The notes under the pieces are model-generated. The model did not search any database. It was not told the origin of the DNA and saw nothing but the letters and a program-made list of their open reading frames with translations. The translations under genes were made by a program, and so were the position numbers. From Prorocentrum cordatum (taxonomy: Eukaryota; Sar; Dinophyceae; Prorocentrales; Prorocentraceae), in NCBI GenBank assembly GCA_963575745.1, contig CAUYUJ010011259.1:271243-335242 (forward strand): a stretch of DNA of 64,000 nt, written 5' to 3'. Each line of letters starts with the position of its first letter. Position 1 is the first letter of the stretch. Positions 1 to 9,849 of this stretch are shown in pieces.

Positions 1-223
1 TGGGCTCGGGAGGGCCTCTGGTCTCCAGGCCGCTCCGAAGAGGTGGGCCGGGGAACCCGCTCGTGGCAGAGACCCCCGTTCCCTCCAGGCTCGGCATTCC
101 GCAGTGGCAGCACGGGCTGCCGCGAGAGCGGAGAGGAGAACGGGGTCCTGGGCCCAACGGGGGGGGGGTCCGCCAGCCAGACCTCGAGGCCAAGCCTCAT
201 CCTTCTTCCGTCCCCCCCCCCTG

Positions 224-440
224 CCTCGAAGAAGAAAAAACGACATAAACATCAACTTTTGGCGCTCCGCGCGGATTTCTTAGATCTGCGCTGGAGCGCC
301 CTGGCGCCGCCTCCGGCGCCGCCCCTGGCGCGCTCCGCGCGCCAGGGAGGGGGGGTCCAGTGGAAGTCCAAGAAATCCGCGCGGAGCGCCAGAAGCTTAT
401 GTTTATGGCCTGCTTTCTTTTTCTCTTGCCCCAGATCTTG
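224..440. mobile_element. Family E inverted-repeat element, copy 1
   Basis: Left arm (AAGAAGAAAAAACGACATAA, then TTGGCGCTCCGCGCGGATTT) is mirrored on the right by AAATCCGCGCGGAGCGCCA followed by a CATAAAC-type motif and a pyrimidine end. The middle is GGCGCC-rich and itself foldable. Related copies lie at 10557, 28350, 29757, 38628 and 48520. No protein is encoded. Exact ends are uncertain by about 15 bases. Confidence 0.7.
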
Positions 441-501
441 TGCATGGCCACTCGAGGGACTGAGGCGCTGAGGCCCCTGTCGTCCCTGCAGGCGTGGGCT
501 G

Positions 502-712
502 GCAGGGGGGCGGAGAAGGAGGAGGAGCAGGAGAAGCAGGAGGAGGAGGAGGAGCAGGAGGAGGAGGAGGAAGAGGAAGAGGAGGAGAGGAGGAGGAGCA
601 GGAGGAGGAGGAGGAGGAGGACGAGGAGGACGAGGAGGACGAGGAGGACGAGGAGGACGAGGAGGAGGGAGGAGGAGGAGGAGGGAGGAGGGAGGAGGGA
701 GGAGGACGAGGA
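502..712. repeat. Purine GGA/GAGGAC low-complexity tract
   Basis: Imperfect GGA and GGAGGAC repeats. Any frame gives runs of E, G or R; none is treated as coding. Confidence 0.9.
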
Positions 713-892
713 GCCCCGACCGAGGCTCTTCCACGCCGCCCGCGCGGGAGACGAGGTCCCCCTCGCCGTTCCAGTTCACCCCGCCGGCGCGGGCCACGGC
801 GCAGCTCACGCCCCGCAGGGCCGCCGCGGAGGAGGCCGCGTGGCCCCGTGGGCGCCTGCATCTCTCGCGTTTGTGGTGCCCGCGGCGCGCCC
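713..892. other. GC-rich spacer, possible exon remnant
   Basis: A 180-base non-repetitive island between the purine tract and the TCC tract. One plus frame reads SPFQFTPPARATAQLTPRR, which is exon-like, but other frames are equally open. I cannot assign it. Confidence 0.3.
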
Positions 893-1293
893 TCTCCTCC
901 TCCTCCTCCTCCTCCTCCTCCTCCTCCTTCCTCCTCCTCCTCCTCCTCCTCCTCCTCCTCCTCCTCCCTCCTCCTCCCCTCCTCCTCCTCCTCCTGCTCC
1001 TCATCCTCCTCCTCCTCCTCCTCCTCCTCCTCCTCCTCCTCCTCCTCCTCCTCCCTCCTCCTGCTCCTGCTCATGCTCCTGCTCCTGCTCCTCCGCCTCC
1101 TCCTCCTCGGTCCTCCCTCCTCCTCCTCCTCCTCCTCCTGCTGCTCCTCCTCCTCCTCCTCCTTCCTCCTCCTCCTCCTCCTCCTCCTCCTCCTGCTCCT
1201 GCTCTCCTGCTTCCTCTCCTCCTGCCCTCCGCCTTCTCCTCGGGCCTCCTCTCCTCCTCCTCCTCCTCCTCCTCCTCCTCCTCCTCCTCCTGC
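893..1293. repeat. Long TCC pyrimidine tract
   Basis: About 400 bases of TCC with CTG and CAT interruptions. It ends where the non-repetitive 5' region of the LINE begins. Confidence 0.93.
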
Positions 1294-1366
1294 TAGTCCG
1301 CAGCCAGTTCTCAATTGCTTTCAGGAGCCTGATCACCACAGGTTTCCTACTACATATTCTTTCTTC

Positions 1367-2632
1367 ATGGGGAAAGGAGGGCGTCAGCAGTATAAGTCTT
1401 GGCAGAGCAGAGCACCGTGGTATCAATCTTCGACCACGGCAGGCGCAAGTATGTCTCTCAGCGACCAGTGGCCCAGTCTTGGGGATGGTAGCTCGAATGC
1501 ATACGGCAATTTCAAGATGCAGCCTTGGCGACCAGCGACCCCTCGAGCAGATCTTCGACAGAACATCTCGCAGCGCATCGCTCTTCCCAAGCTTGAACGA
1601 GATGCGACCTGGTGCAAAGTCTGTGGGAAGTTCTGCTACAATGACCTGCTGGAAGAATTCGACTACACCTGCCAGTACTGCGGCTGTTTCCTCAAAGGAC
1701 GTAAGCCCGCAGGACCAGGAGGTGGGGCACCGCAACCAGCAGACGCTCTTCATGGTTCTGGGACTTCGGACGGGGAAAAGGCGGCTTTGGAGCGCATTAT
1801 CGCTAAGGGAGGTGCAGCAGCTGAGCAGGCAAAGCTACTTCGTGATACCTTGGTCAACCAAATTCCCGCTGCTGCACCATCGAAGCCTGCATCTGTCAGG
1901 CTCACGGAGGCGACGCAGAAGGTTGAGCGGGCCGAGGCCAGCATGGACAAGGTGGCAAAGCGTGTTCTCCGTCTCGAGCAAGAGCTGGGAGAAGCTATGG
2001 GATTCTACCGAGATTGTGCGAGCAACTTGGCAGATGCTATTGTGGCGCAGGAGCTCGTGGCCAAAGAGCTGGCGCCTGCCCCGCCTTCGTCTCCATCTGA
2101 GTTGGGGAAGCTGGACGTCCGTCAGTTTCTGGACCAAAAGGCGGAGCTCAACCTCAGCTTCGGGGGGCTCTTCGACGACGTGGACCTTGAGGATAGCGAT
2201 CGCGAGGAGTTCGAACGGCGCAAAAGCAATTTCGAGACGGAGTTCCGTGCGGCTTTGGACTCGCAGTTCCGCAAGGTGGTGGAGAATTTGGCCTCGCAGC
2301 AGCAGAAGAAGGTGGAGGAGATCGGATCTTGGCAACAGGCCAAGAAGCGCAAATCCAGTTCGTGCCCGCCTGCTTCGGCGGCCAATCCAGGCGAAGGAGG
2401 ATCTGGTGATGCAGGTGGCGCTGAGGCTACGGCCACTCCAGCCACAAGCCCTGCGGCGGGGGCCACTCCCTCCACACCTACGGCACCGACTCAGACAGGG
2501 GCGGCTGGAAAATCTTCCTGGGCGAGGGCATCTCCTTTGGTCGACGGCAAGCAGACCGAGCTCCGCACCATCATGGATGAAGCGCTAGCCAGGAAGAGGG
2601 CAGGCGCAGTTGGCAGACAGTCGACAGTTTAG
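1367..2632 (+). CDS. LINE ORF1, zinc-motif gag-like protein
   Basis: Open frame of 421 residues from the ATG at 1367; a shorter in-frame start is at 1451. Early in the protein is a four-cysteine motif (WCKVCGKFC, then about 12 residues on TCQYCGCF), expected to bind zinc. The middle is rich in E, K and A and probably forms coiled coil (for example RVLRLEQELGEAMGF). The C-terminal third is low-complexity A/P/T/G. In LINEs the first ORF usually binds element RNA and multimerises; that role is inferred from position and zinc motif, since I see no canonical RNA-binding fold. The frame upstream of 1367 runs into translated TCC repeat and is not used. The 3' end overlaps the ORF2 frame (+1) at 2589-2632. 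Confidence 0.75.
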   Translation: MGKGGRQQYKSWQSRAPWYQSSTTAGASMSLSDQWPSLGDGSSNAYGNFKMQPWRPATPRADLRQNISQRIALPKLERDATWCKVCGKFCYNDLLEEFDYTCQYCGCFLKGRKPAGPGGGAPQPADALHGSGTSDGEKAALERIIAKGGAAAEQAKLLRDTLVNQIPAAAPSKPASVRLTEATQKVERAEASMDKVAKRVLRLEQELGEAMGFYRDCASNLADAIVAQELVAKELAPAPPSSPSELGKLDVRQFLDQKAELNLSFGGLFDDVDLEDSDREEFERRKSNFETEFRAALDSQFRKVVENLASQQQKKVEEIGSWQQAKKRKSSSCPPASAANPGEGGSGDAGGAEATATPATSPAAGATPSTPTAPTQTGAAGKSSWARASPLVDGKQTELRTIMDEALARKRAGAVGRQSTV

Positions 2633-4730
2633 CAGCCCACCCTCGGCAGAACCCTGGCTCCCGCCCCGCCATGGGCAGGTAGCAGCGCAGGGGGAGGCCA
2701 GTGAAGAGGGCAAGTCGGGCAGACCTACTGCAAGTACGGCATCAACTTGGACGTCCAGGAGGTCATTCCAGGGGGTGGCCCCTCCTGGGACCCCTGGCCA
2801 GGACTTCGGCGGCACGAATTTACTGCAGGGGGTGGCTCCTTTTGAGACCCCTGTCACGAACGTCGGCCAGGGCGACGACAGCTTACTAGCATACCAAGGG
2901 GTGGCCCCTCATGGGACCCTTGGCACGGACGGGTATGACACGATCTACTGCTCCACAGATAAGGTTGCATACCAAGGGGTGGCCCCTCTCGGGACCCTTG
3001 GCACGGACTGGGAGGCCTCGGTCCACAGCTCCACAGATGAGACTGCATACCAGGGGGTGGCCCCTCTCGGGACCCCTGGCAAGCTCGAGTCAGAGGCGGT
3101 CTGCAGCTCGTTGGAGGAGCATGTCTACCAAGGGGTGGCCCTTCGCGGGACCCTTGGCACGATTTGGGAGGACCAGGTTTGCTTTTTCTGGGACGATCGT
3201 TCGTCTCAAATGGCAGTCTCTCTTGGGCTTTCTAGTGGTGGTTACTTCAAGTACCCAGATGGTGGGCAGGGGGTGGTCTCTCTCGGGACCCCTGATTTGT
3301 TGGTTGGGAATGGCTGTCCCAGTAGTTTTTATTCGCAAGAGGCGACTCCGCTTGAGACACCTGCATGGCACTGGCACGGTTCGAAGTTATCTCGTACTTT
3401 TGACAGCGTCAACTTTCAAGATTCCTGGACAGATCAGCTTGTGTCGCAGCAGCATTTTGAGGCAATTAACCATTTCGGCCGCGGTATGTTTTTATCGCAG
3501 TCGACGGCACAGGCAGATTCTTTCCAGGCGGGCGTCAGGATGCAAAATCCTGGACACCCAGGTTCGACGTCGCCACGCTCGTCGTTGCCACTTGCTGGGC
3601 TGGCTCGGGTTGGAAACTGGCCACGGATCTCTGTTGGCAAGGAAAGGTCTCTGTTCGCGAAGCACGACAGTCCCCTTCTCCTCGAGGGCTCGATTGAGGC
3701 AAGTGGCTGGAAGGTTACCTGGGAGCTCTACGCTGACTTAGGCTCTGAACTTCGAGAGCGTTTGCCACGACCTCCTCAACTTCCCAGAGTGGATCGAGCC
3801 AGAGAGCGGCGAGATCTGAGGTATGATATGACGGCTGCCGCGTCCAGGTGGGTCCACGACATCAGAGGCGAACGCTACAATTCTTTTGAGCATTGGAAGG
3901 AGTGGTGTGTTCCGTACACTGTGGCATCGCTCTCTCGTCGGTCTATGCGCGGCCTCCGTCAGAACCTGGAGAATTACTACCGCATGTCGTTGCAGGACAT
4001 CGCAGAACATTTATGCACACGCGCATGGGTAACAGCGGAGCCGCACAGGGCCTTCTTCTTCAACGCGCTCAATTCCATCAGGAACCCTAGGCGCTACAGG
4101 AGATTCCTGCGATGGCACTTCGACGACCTTAGTGAGCTGCGCCGAAGGTTTCGACGCCTTCTTGGGAATCGAGTTCCTCCAGATCGTTTCTTTCCTGATC
4201 AAGCTGACGGCGACATGGAAGACGATCAGGCTCAGGATCGAATGTGCATCTTCTGGGACTGGGTCATACAAGCTATTGTGGCCACTAAGAGTACCGAGAA
4301 GGAGGCAGAGGCTGACATGGGAGATGGTGCGCAGTTTAGGGTGTACATGCGTAACATGTCGACCTGGGGTACGTCGGCCAAGGCGCTGTTGAAACGGTCC
4401 TACGACGCGGTCATCATCCAGGAGACCCACATGGACATGGACGAAACCAATGACGTCTTGGTGGAGTTTGATAAAGCGGGTAACAAAAGTATGGTGTGCC
4501 CAGCGGGTGCTGCTATCTTCACGAAGAAAGCTGGTGGTGTCGCGATGGGTGTCTCAAAGAAATGGTCATCTTGGTCACTCAGGCACTTGGCCTCCAACAA
4601 GGACGAGCTACCTGGTAAGCGAGCAGATAAAGGCAAGAAGGACGTGGCGGCTCTTACCACTGGAGTTCGTTTTAAGGATCTGGTCGGGATGCAGGTGCTT
4701 TTGAAAGGTGCACATCTCACGATTTATCGG
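2589..4730 (+). CDS. LINE ORF2, N-terminal part with start of endonuclease
   Basis: The frame is open from 2589 but has no ATG before about 3210 (2610 is TTG), so it may be read by +1 shift or reinitiation from ORF1. Residues from about 2760 to 3300 contain repeated QGVAP-x-GTxG peptides, each encoded by one copy of a DNA hairpin. 3400-4320 encodes a unique R/W-rich region I do not recognise. From about 4340 the frame reads YMRNMSTWGTSAKALLKRSY then DAVIIQETHMD, matching the start of an exonuclease-endonuclease-phosphatase fold (N..W....LL.....D...IQET). The fold continues in the next frame beyond 4730. The open frame itself runs on to 5090, but that tail is out of register. Confidence 0.7.
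2768..3294 (+). repeat. Array of seven covarying DNA hairpins inside ORF2
   Basis: Hairpins lie at 2768-2797, 2826-2853, 2894-2923, 2972-3001, 3050-3079, 3128-3157 and 3267-3294. Each has the core GTGGCCCCTC and a complementary 6-7 base arm. Arms change together: CCAGGGG with CCCCTGG in some copies, CCAAGGG with CCCTTGG in others. Spacing is 46-140 bases. The repeat is read in frame as QGVAPxGTxG. Two more copies are in the 3' region. Confidence 0.85.
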
Positions 4731-7700
4731 GGGCTACTTATACAATGGGCTGGGCATCACGGGCGCCAACGTGGAGAAACTCAGACATTTGGCCTCACTC
4801 GTTTCTTCTTTATCGACACCTTGGGTCATCTTATGCGACTGGAACTTTCCTCCAGATACCCTCCGCAAGGCCGGGTGGCTCAATTTGGTCCAAGGCAATA
4901 TCCTGGTGGCAGACAACGTGGACTACACGTACACTGGAGGGCAGGGAACGCTCCTAGACTATGTTGTGGCTTCAGGGTCTGCCTTGGAATACTTGGACCG
5001 CATTCACGCCGACACGGACTTAGTGGGCGAAGGCGGCAAAGCGCATTACGGTATTGTATTGGACTTATTTCTGGCTGCCAAGCCAGCTGAGGAACGTACT
5101 CTTAGCCTACCAAAGGCTTTTGGTCCTCCGTCGCAGCCCAAGAAGCAGGCGGATCCAAACAGCAAGCGCTCGAGGAAGTTGGCGGTGGTGGCTACTCCAA
5201 CGTCAGCGAGACCGAGGATCGCCAAGCTCGGGGAGAGACGGCGGCTTGGTATCAAATCTCCTCCTCCATTCAATTTCTTGGGTCCTATGGATCTTGGGGA
5301 GGATTCGGAGAGCGATGAGGGCGAGCCTGACGACGACGAGCCTCTACCTGACGAACCAGAGGATCAAGATGAAGGCCTGGTCCCTCCTGGGGGTGGAGCT
5401 GGCCTAGGCGATAAGTGGTCAGTTGATCAGCGCGCCGATCTTTGGTCGTCCATCAGCATACCTCAGGATCATCGCTGGTCGGAACCGCCGTCGTACGTCA
5501 CGGACTCCCACGCTTGGAGGCTTACCTCTGATAGCGCTGGCAAGCTGGGCATTGCCTTCGGCGAGTGGGTGGGCAAGGTTGAAGAGTTCTTCAGCCACCT
5601 GCTCGACGGCGAGGGTCTGGACAAAGACAGCAAGGCTCATCGAGGCCGAGGTCTGGCTCGACTTACCAGGACGCATAAAGTGGTGCCGTCCCCCCCATTT
5701 ACACGCACACGGGATCCTGGAGTGGACTGGTGGGCCAAGATTGCTTTCTTGATGGAGGAGTTGGACAGGGCCAGTTCCAAGCGAGAATCGCCTCGGTTTG
5801 GAAAGCTAATTACCAGACTCAGGGAGGCCACGGCTTGGGCTCCTTCTTCGACCCTGGCTTCTCTCCCGCACAAGGAGAAAACGGCTTGGTGCAGGAAGCT
5901 GCGGCAGCTCAACATCGCCACGAACGACACCATCAGGCGCTACAAGGACGAGAGCAGCAAGATTGCTGCCAGCTTGCAGCGGATGGAATGTTATTCTCAG
6001 TATCTGGCCTTCTCCCAATGGGCGGAGGAGCAGTATGTTGCCGCACCTGGGAAGCTGTTTCGACTTATCAAGGACAAGGCCACCTCGAAGGATGAGTTCG
6101 AGGAAGGCCAGGTAATATCGTCGGACCCCCTCACGGCGATGGACATTCGGGCTAAGGTGTGGAAGAAGAAGTGGAGTGACCAGCAGCTCGACATCGGCCA
6201 GGTTACCATACTCTTGGGACGTGCTAGGGCTCGCGCTCGTGAAGACGCTTTCCCTCTCTTCGACTTGGAGACGCTCGAAGACGGCATCCGAAGGATGAAG
6301 GGCACGTCGGCGAAGGGCATTGAGCAGTTGGGGAAGAGGGACCTCATCTGGTTGCCCGAGCAAGGTAAGCAGGAGCTGGTCCAACTTTTTCAGCTTATTG
6401 AACAGTCAGTGGCATGGCCTTGGCAACTTACGGTGGTTCTGGTCACTCTTCTACGCAAGCCGAGCGGTGACGACAGGGCCATTGGCATATTATCGACCTT
6501 GGCGAGGCTTTGGTCAAGTTGTCGAGGCGAGTACCGTGCCAGCTGGACAAAGGCAAAGGCTGGGCACTGGGATGCAGCAGTGGCAGGTTCCTCAGCCTTG
6601 CGCGAGGCCTTAGCTCGCAGTTACCTGGACGAGACTGTCGCGCTCACCACGATTAAAGATTGGGTGCAGGCCAGCGTGCTGTGGGACATTGAGGGGTTTT
6701 ACGACGCTCTCAAGTGGCAGCTCTTACTGAAGACTGGTATGGAGCACGATTTTCCACCGTGCATCTTGGCATTGGAGATGATTTTACACATGGGAGTGCG
6801 TTTCCTCCGTGACAGTGGTTATTATTCTGATGCCATCATACCCGAGCAGAGCATGATAGCTGGACTTGGCGGCGCAGTGGATTTCTCTCGTTGTGATCTG
6901 TACAACATCTTGGACAGAGTGGCGCAGGGATCTCCTGGTGTTACGGTCAGGTCCTGGGTGGATGACGTTTCTCAAAGAGTGGAAGGCAGATACAAAAGAG
7001 TTCTCGGACTAGCCTTGCAAGCTGGTTTGACTTTTGCAAAAGGTTGCTCTGAGGCAGGTTTGGTGATATCGGCAAAGTCGACGATAGTTACCAACAATGC
7101 TGGGCTAGGCAAGGAGTTGAAACGAGGATTCGCCAAGGAGGGTTTCGAAGTCAAGATCGAGAGTGTCGCCACCGACTTGGGCATCGATCGAGGCACGGTT
7201 GGCTTTCGGCGTCCGAAGCAGGCTCAGCGGCGAAGGGGTGCTCAGCAGCGTTTCACTCGTGTCAAGCGGTTTGCTCAAGGTGCGGTCCGCAAGAAGATCG
7301 GCGCAAAGTTGGCCATGATGGGTGTTCTTCCGATGGCGGACTATTCGGACAAAGTCGTTGGAGCGGCTCCGTCGGTCATCAACGGCTGGAGGAAAGCTCT
7401 GGGACAGACCCTGGCAAAGAAGTGGCCAGGTCGTTGCCTCACAACTCTTTTACAACTACGTGTCGGCCGCAAGGACCCTCAGTATCAGATCGTGCACAGG
7501 CTGGTGGAATCTTGGATGTCCATTATTTTCAAACCAGGCTTCGACCTAGAGTTGGCACGTCGTACCTGGAGGACGGCACGAAGACGGATTGACAGCAGGG
7601 ATTTGAAGGACAGATGGGGAGGCATCACTGGAGTGGTATCTGCAACTATAGCCACGCTCTTAGACATTGGTTGGGACCCTGTGGGGCCTTGGGCATGGAT

Positions 7701-9309
7701 TTCCGATCTGGGAGAAAGATTTATGGCCCCAGACCGCATCATCGGTCAAGGTCCCCAAGATATGAGTGCCCTCAAAGATGCCATCTCTGATACGATCGAT
7801 CGTATGCTTTGGGACAAGGCTTCGAGGCATTGGAATGGCAAAGGTCTTGAAGAGGGAGCTGACGTCTGTGAAGCTCGACGTCACCTCACATCTTTGAAGA
7901 AGAAGGGCGAGTTTGAGATGGCAGGCGCTATCGAGACTGTCATGACGGGAGCCTCGTGGACGCGCAGCAGGATCTCGACCCTGAGCAGCTGCAATTTGGA
8001 CACCACCGATTGTCAGCGTTGCAAGTGTGGATTGGAAGAGACCGATTTGCATCGTAGTTGGTCGTGCTCTTGCAATGAGGTGTTCTCGTCGGTCTCTTCA
8101 AACTTGCGTAGCAGGGCCCACCAGGACTACGAGAACCTTCCCTGCTTGTGGTTGAGGGGCATACTGCCTGCTCCCTGGACCAAGGTGGACGAGCCGACAG
8201 ACAACCCGTATGATGAGGTCATCGGCCATAAGGATGATCTCAGGGATCTCGATCATCTCTTGGTGGGCGGTGATGCTTCAGGAGGGCCCCATTCTGCAGA
8301 CGCTAGGTTGCGGCGCATTGGCTGGTCATATCAAGTCATCAAGGTGACCTCCGACACCGACCTAGACGTCCAGCTTTTGTTCTCCCGAGGCGGTGGCATC
8401 CCCAAGAAGCAGACCATCAACCGAGGCGAGACGACGGCTTTGCTCAGGGCCGCAGAAGATCTGCTCGACCTAGGGGCCCCTATCACCTTCGCCACGGACT
8501 CGGGGTACGTGGTCAATGGGCTCCGCAAGCTCTCGCAAGGGAGGCTTCCGACTACGAACCTGGACCTTTGGCTGCAGGTCAAGGACGTGGTTGCGCAGTA
8601 CCCATTTTTGCTCAGTGTCGTCAAGATCGAGAGCCACATGTCTGTCGAGGTGGCCATTCAAGCTGGGACGCAGATCGAACATTATCTTGCTAACGCCTTA
8701 GCGGATGAAGCGGCTGGTTACTGGGCAAATGTGGTGGCTGTGCATAGTTCAGTGGCAGCGTCTCTTGAGCATGCGGAAGCAATCGGTCGTGCTGTCCGCA
8801 AACACCTGGCCAAGGCTTTCCTGGCAGCGACGGAGGCGGAGCCCAAACGAGTCCGTCCGACGAGGTCCATGGCGAAAAAGTTCAGTCGTCGTGTCAAGTT
8901 GTCCGAGCACCAGGTCTTCACTGGCATGGGCACATCATTTCATTGTTCGGCTTGTGGTTGCAGCGCGAGTGGTCGCAAGCTGGAAAGGTTCTTGGAGACG
9001 CCCTGTTTGGGGGGTGTTCTCAAGGGCCACATTCAGAGAGTAGGTGATGTTGGAGTCCATGTAAAAGGAGTTCCGATTCATGAGTCCCACCTTGGGTTAT
9101 TTCAAGGACCTGCAGATCCATGCCTGTCTGCGCTGCGGTTGTGTCGGCAAGCATTTCCTGCGCAGGTTGGCGAATGTGTGTTCTGGTCAGATGGGTCACT
9201 ACGGACATCAGAACTTGGGCAAATTGGTCCGAGGTATTCTACCGAAGGGGCGTGTGGCATTTTGCAGCAAGCAGCCCGAGCACATCGGCACCTAATTTCG
9301 CCGTGCTGA
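4708..9309 (+). CDS. LINE ORF2 main part: endonuclease end, reverse transcriptase, RNase H
   Basis: Long open frame, meaningful from about 4730 to 9085 (the first codon at 4708 is GTG). It opens with the rest of the endonuclease: ILCDWNF near residue 44, LLDYVV near 82 and KAHYGI near 111, the catalytic D.N, D and H positions. An acidic linker follows. Reverse transcriptase motifs are SVLWDIEGFYDALKW (motif A, near 657), PEQSMIAGLGGAVDF (motif B) and SWVDD (motif C, near 750, in place of F/YxDD). A CxxCxC-x-H-x-C knuckle is near 1101. RNase H is GGDASGG near 1187, GETTALL, ATDSGYV near 1262 and ALADEA near 1331. A zinc motif HCSACGC follows. It would nick DNA, prime and copy element RNA and remove the RNA strand. 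After about 9085 the homologous frame moves +1. Confidence 0.85.
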   Translation: MHISRFIGGYLYNGLGITGANVEKLRHLASLVSSLSTPWVILCDWNFPPDTLRKAGWLNLVQGNILVADNVDYTYTGGQGTLLDYVVASGSALEYLDRIHADTDLVGEGGKAHYGIVLDLFLAAKPAEERTLSLPKAFGPPSQPKKQADPNSKRSRKLAVVATPTSARPRIAKLGERRRLGIKSPPPFNFLGPMDLGEDSESDEGEPDDDEPLPDEPEDQDEGLVPPGGGAGLGDKWSVDQRADLWSSISIPQDHRWSEPPSYVTDSHAWRLTSDSAGKLGIAFGEWVGKVEEFFSHLLDGEGLDKDSKAHRGRGLARLTRTHKVVPSPPFTRTRDPGVDWWAKIAFLMEELDRASSKRESPRFGKLITRLREATAWAPSSTLASLPHKEKTAWCRKLRQLNIATNDTIRRYKDESSKIAASLQRMECYSQYLAFSQWAEEQYVAAPGKLFRLIKDKATSKDEFEEGQVISSDPLTAMDIRAKVWKKKWSDQQLDIGQVTILLGRARARAREDAFPLFDLETLEDGIRRMKGTSAKGIEQLGKRDLIWLPEQGKQELVQLFQLIEQSVAWPWQLTVVLVTLLRKPSGDDRAIGILSTLARLWSSCRGEYRASWTKAKAGHWDAAVAGSSALREALARSYLDETVALTTIKDWVQASVLWDIEGFYDALKWQLLLKTGMEHDFPPCILALEMILHMGVRFLRDSGYYSDAIIPEQSMIAGLGGAVDFSRCDLYNILDRVAQGSPGVTVRSWVDDVSQRVEGRYKRVLGLALQAGLTFAKGCSEAGLVISAKSTIVTNNAGLGKELKRGFAKEGFEVKIESVATDLGIDRGTVGFRRPKQAQRRRGAQQRFTRVKRFAQGAVRKKIGAKLAMMGVLPMADYSDKVVGAAPSVINGWRKALGQTLAKKWPGRCLTTLLQLRVGRKDPQYQIVHRLVESWMSIIFKPGFDLELARRTWRTARRRIDSRDLKDRWGGITGVVSATIATLLDIGWDPVGPWAWISDLGERFMAPDRIIGQGPQDMSALKDAISDTIDRMLWDKASRHWNGKGLEEGADVCEARRHLTSLKKKGEFEMAGAIETVMTGASWTRSRISTLSSCNLDTTDCQRCKCGLEETDLHRSWSCSCNEVFSSVSSNLRSRAHQDYENLPCLWLRGILPAPWTKVDEPTDNPYDEVIGHKDDLRDLDHLLVGGDASGGPHSADARLRRIGWSYQVIKVTSDTDLDVQLLFSRGGGIPKKQTINRGETTALLRAAEDLLDLGAPITFATDSGYVVNGLRKLSQGRLPTTNLDLWLQVKDVVAQYPFLLSVVKIESHMSVEVAIQAGTQIEHYLANALADEAAGYWANVVAVHSSVAASLEHAEAIGRAVRKHLAKAFLAATEAEPKRVRPTRSMAKKFSRRVKLSEHQVFTGMGTSFHCSACGCSASGRKLERFLETPCLGGVLKGHIQRVGDVGVHVKGVPIHESHLGLFQGPADPCLSALRLCRQAFPAQVGECVFWSDGSLRTSELGQIGPRYSTEGACGILQQAARAHRHLISPC
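9080..9295 (+). CDS. LINE ORF2 C-terminal tail, shifted frame
   Basis: This frame continues the protein after a +1 change near 9083-9095. It reads LGYFKDLQIHACLRCGCVG and ends at TAA 9293-9295. HACLRCGC with a cysteine about 15 residues on repeats the HCSACGC motif in the previous frame, so both belong to one protein with twin zinc-like motifs. The ATG at 9080 is probably an internal methionine, not a start. Confidence 0.6.
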   Translation: MSPTLGYFKDLQIHACLRCGCVGKHFLRRLANVCSGQMGHYGHQNLGKLVRGILPKGRVAFCSKQPEHIGT

Positions 9310-9560
9310 CTTTTCATTCTTTTGAGACTTCTGGTCTTGGGCGTCTATGTGTATCATGGTATAAGTCCTATTTCTTTCGAGGTCCGCTTCGATATGCTCG
9401 TCAGCATCGTCGAGGCGCTTCTATTCCTGGGGGTGGCCCCTCCTGGGACCCCAGTGCGCTTTCGGGCGCCTCTCTTCGAGGACTGCTTCGGCATGCTCGT
9501 CCGCATCGTCGAGGCTATTCCTGGGGGCGGCCCCTCTTGGGACCCCAGGTGGCTGCCGCA
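9296..9560 (+). repeat. LINE 3' region with two more hairpin repeats
   Basis: Two direct units of about 93 bases (TTCGAGG ... ATGCTCGTC ... GCATCGTCGAGG) each end in a hairpin, at 9427-9454 (CTGGGG/CCCCAG) and 9520-9549 (CCTGGGG/CCCCAGG). Arm sequences differ from the ORF2 copies but still pair. No coding signal. Confidence 0.75.
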
Positions 9561-9663
9561 TGAGTGCGGCCGGCCGTCCTCCTCTCCTTCTCCTTCCCCT
9601 TGTCTTGCTCCTCCTCAGGGCTTCGGTGCTGCGGCGGAGGGAGGCTGCGGGCCGCGGAGTACT

Positions 9664-9772
9664 AAAAATACTCCTCCTCCTGCTCCTCCTGCTCCTCCTC
9701 CTCCTCCTCCGCCTCCTCCTCCTCCTCCTGCTCCTCCTGCTCCTCCTCCTCCTCCTCCGCCTCCTTCTCGCC
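9664..9772. repeat. TCC pyrimidine tract
   Basis: Imperfect TCC with GCC and TGC interruptions, just past the LINE. Confidence 0.9.
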
Positions 9773-9849
9773 TTGGAGCTCGGCGGCGGGCGGGAGGTGG
9801 GTGGGCACACCCGTCGGTCCTTGAAAGTAGGTACTTTGAGATGCATCAG

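Larger units (their letters stand above)
1294..9560 (+). mobile_element. LINE-type non-LTR retrotransposon
   Basis: Non-repetitive block bounded by TCC-rich tracts on both sides. It holds ORF1 with a zinc motif, an apurinic-type endonuclease, reverse transcriptase, RNase H and C-terminal zinc motifs, all on the plus strand. That order is typical of LINEs with an APE endonuclease and RNase H. No long terminal repeats or integrase were seen. Target-site duplications were not found, so ends are approximate. Three changes of reading frame, all by +1, suggest a decayed copy, recoding or base-level assembly error. Nine short covarying hairpins mark ORF2 and the 3' region. Confidence 0.85.

Noticed and set aside
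252-1314. Long open frames of E, G, R or P, L, S runs around 0.3-1.3 kb
   Set aside because: They are translations of GGA/TCC trinucleotide tracts and occur on both strands wherever such tracts lie.
2610-2632. Start codon for LINE ORF2 at 2610
   Set aside because: The codon is TTG, and the frame is open upstream to 2589, so no start is defined there.
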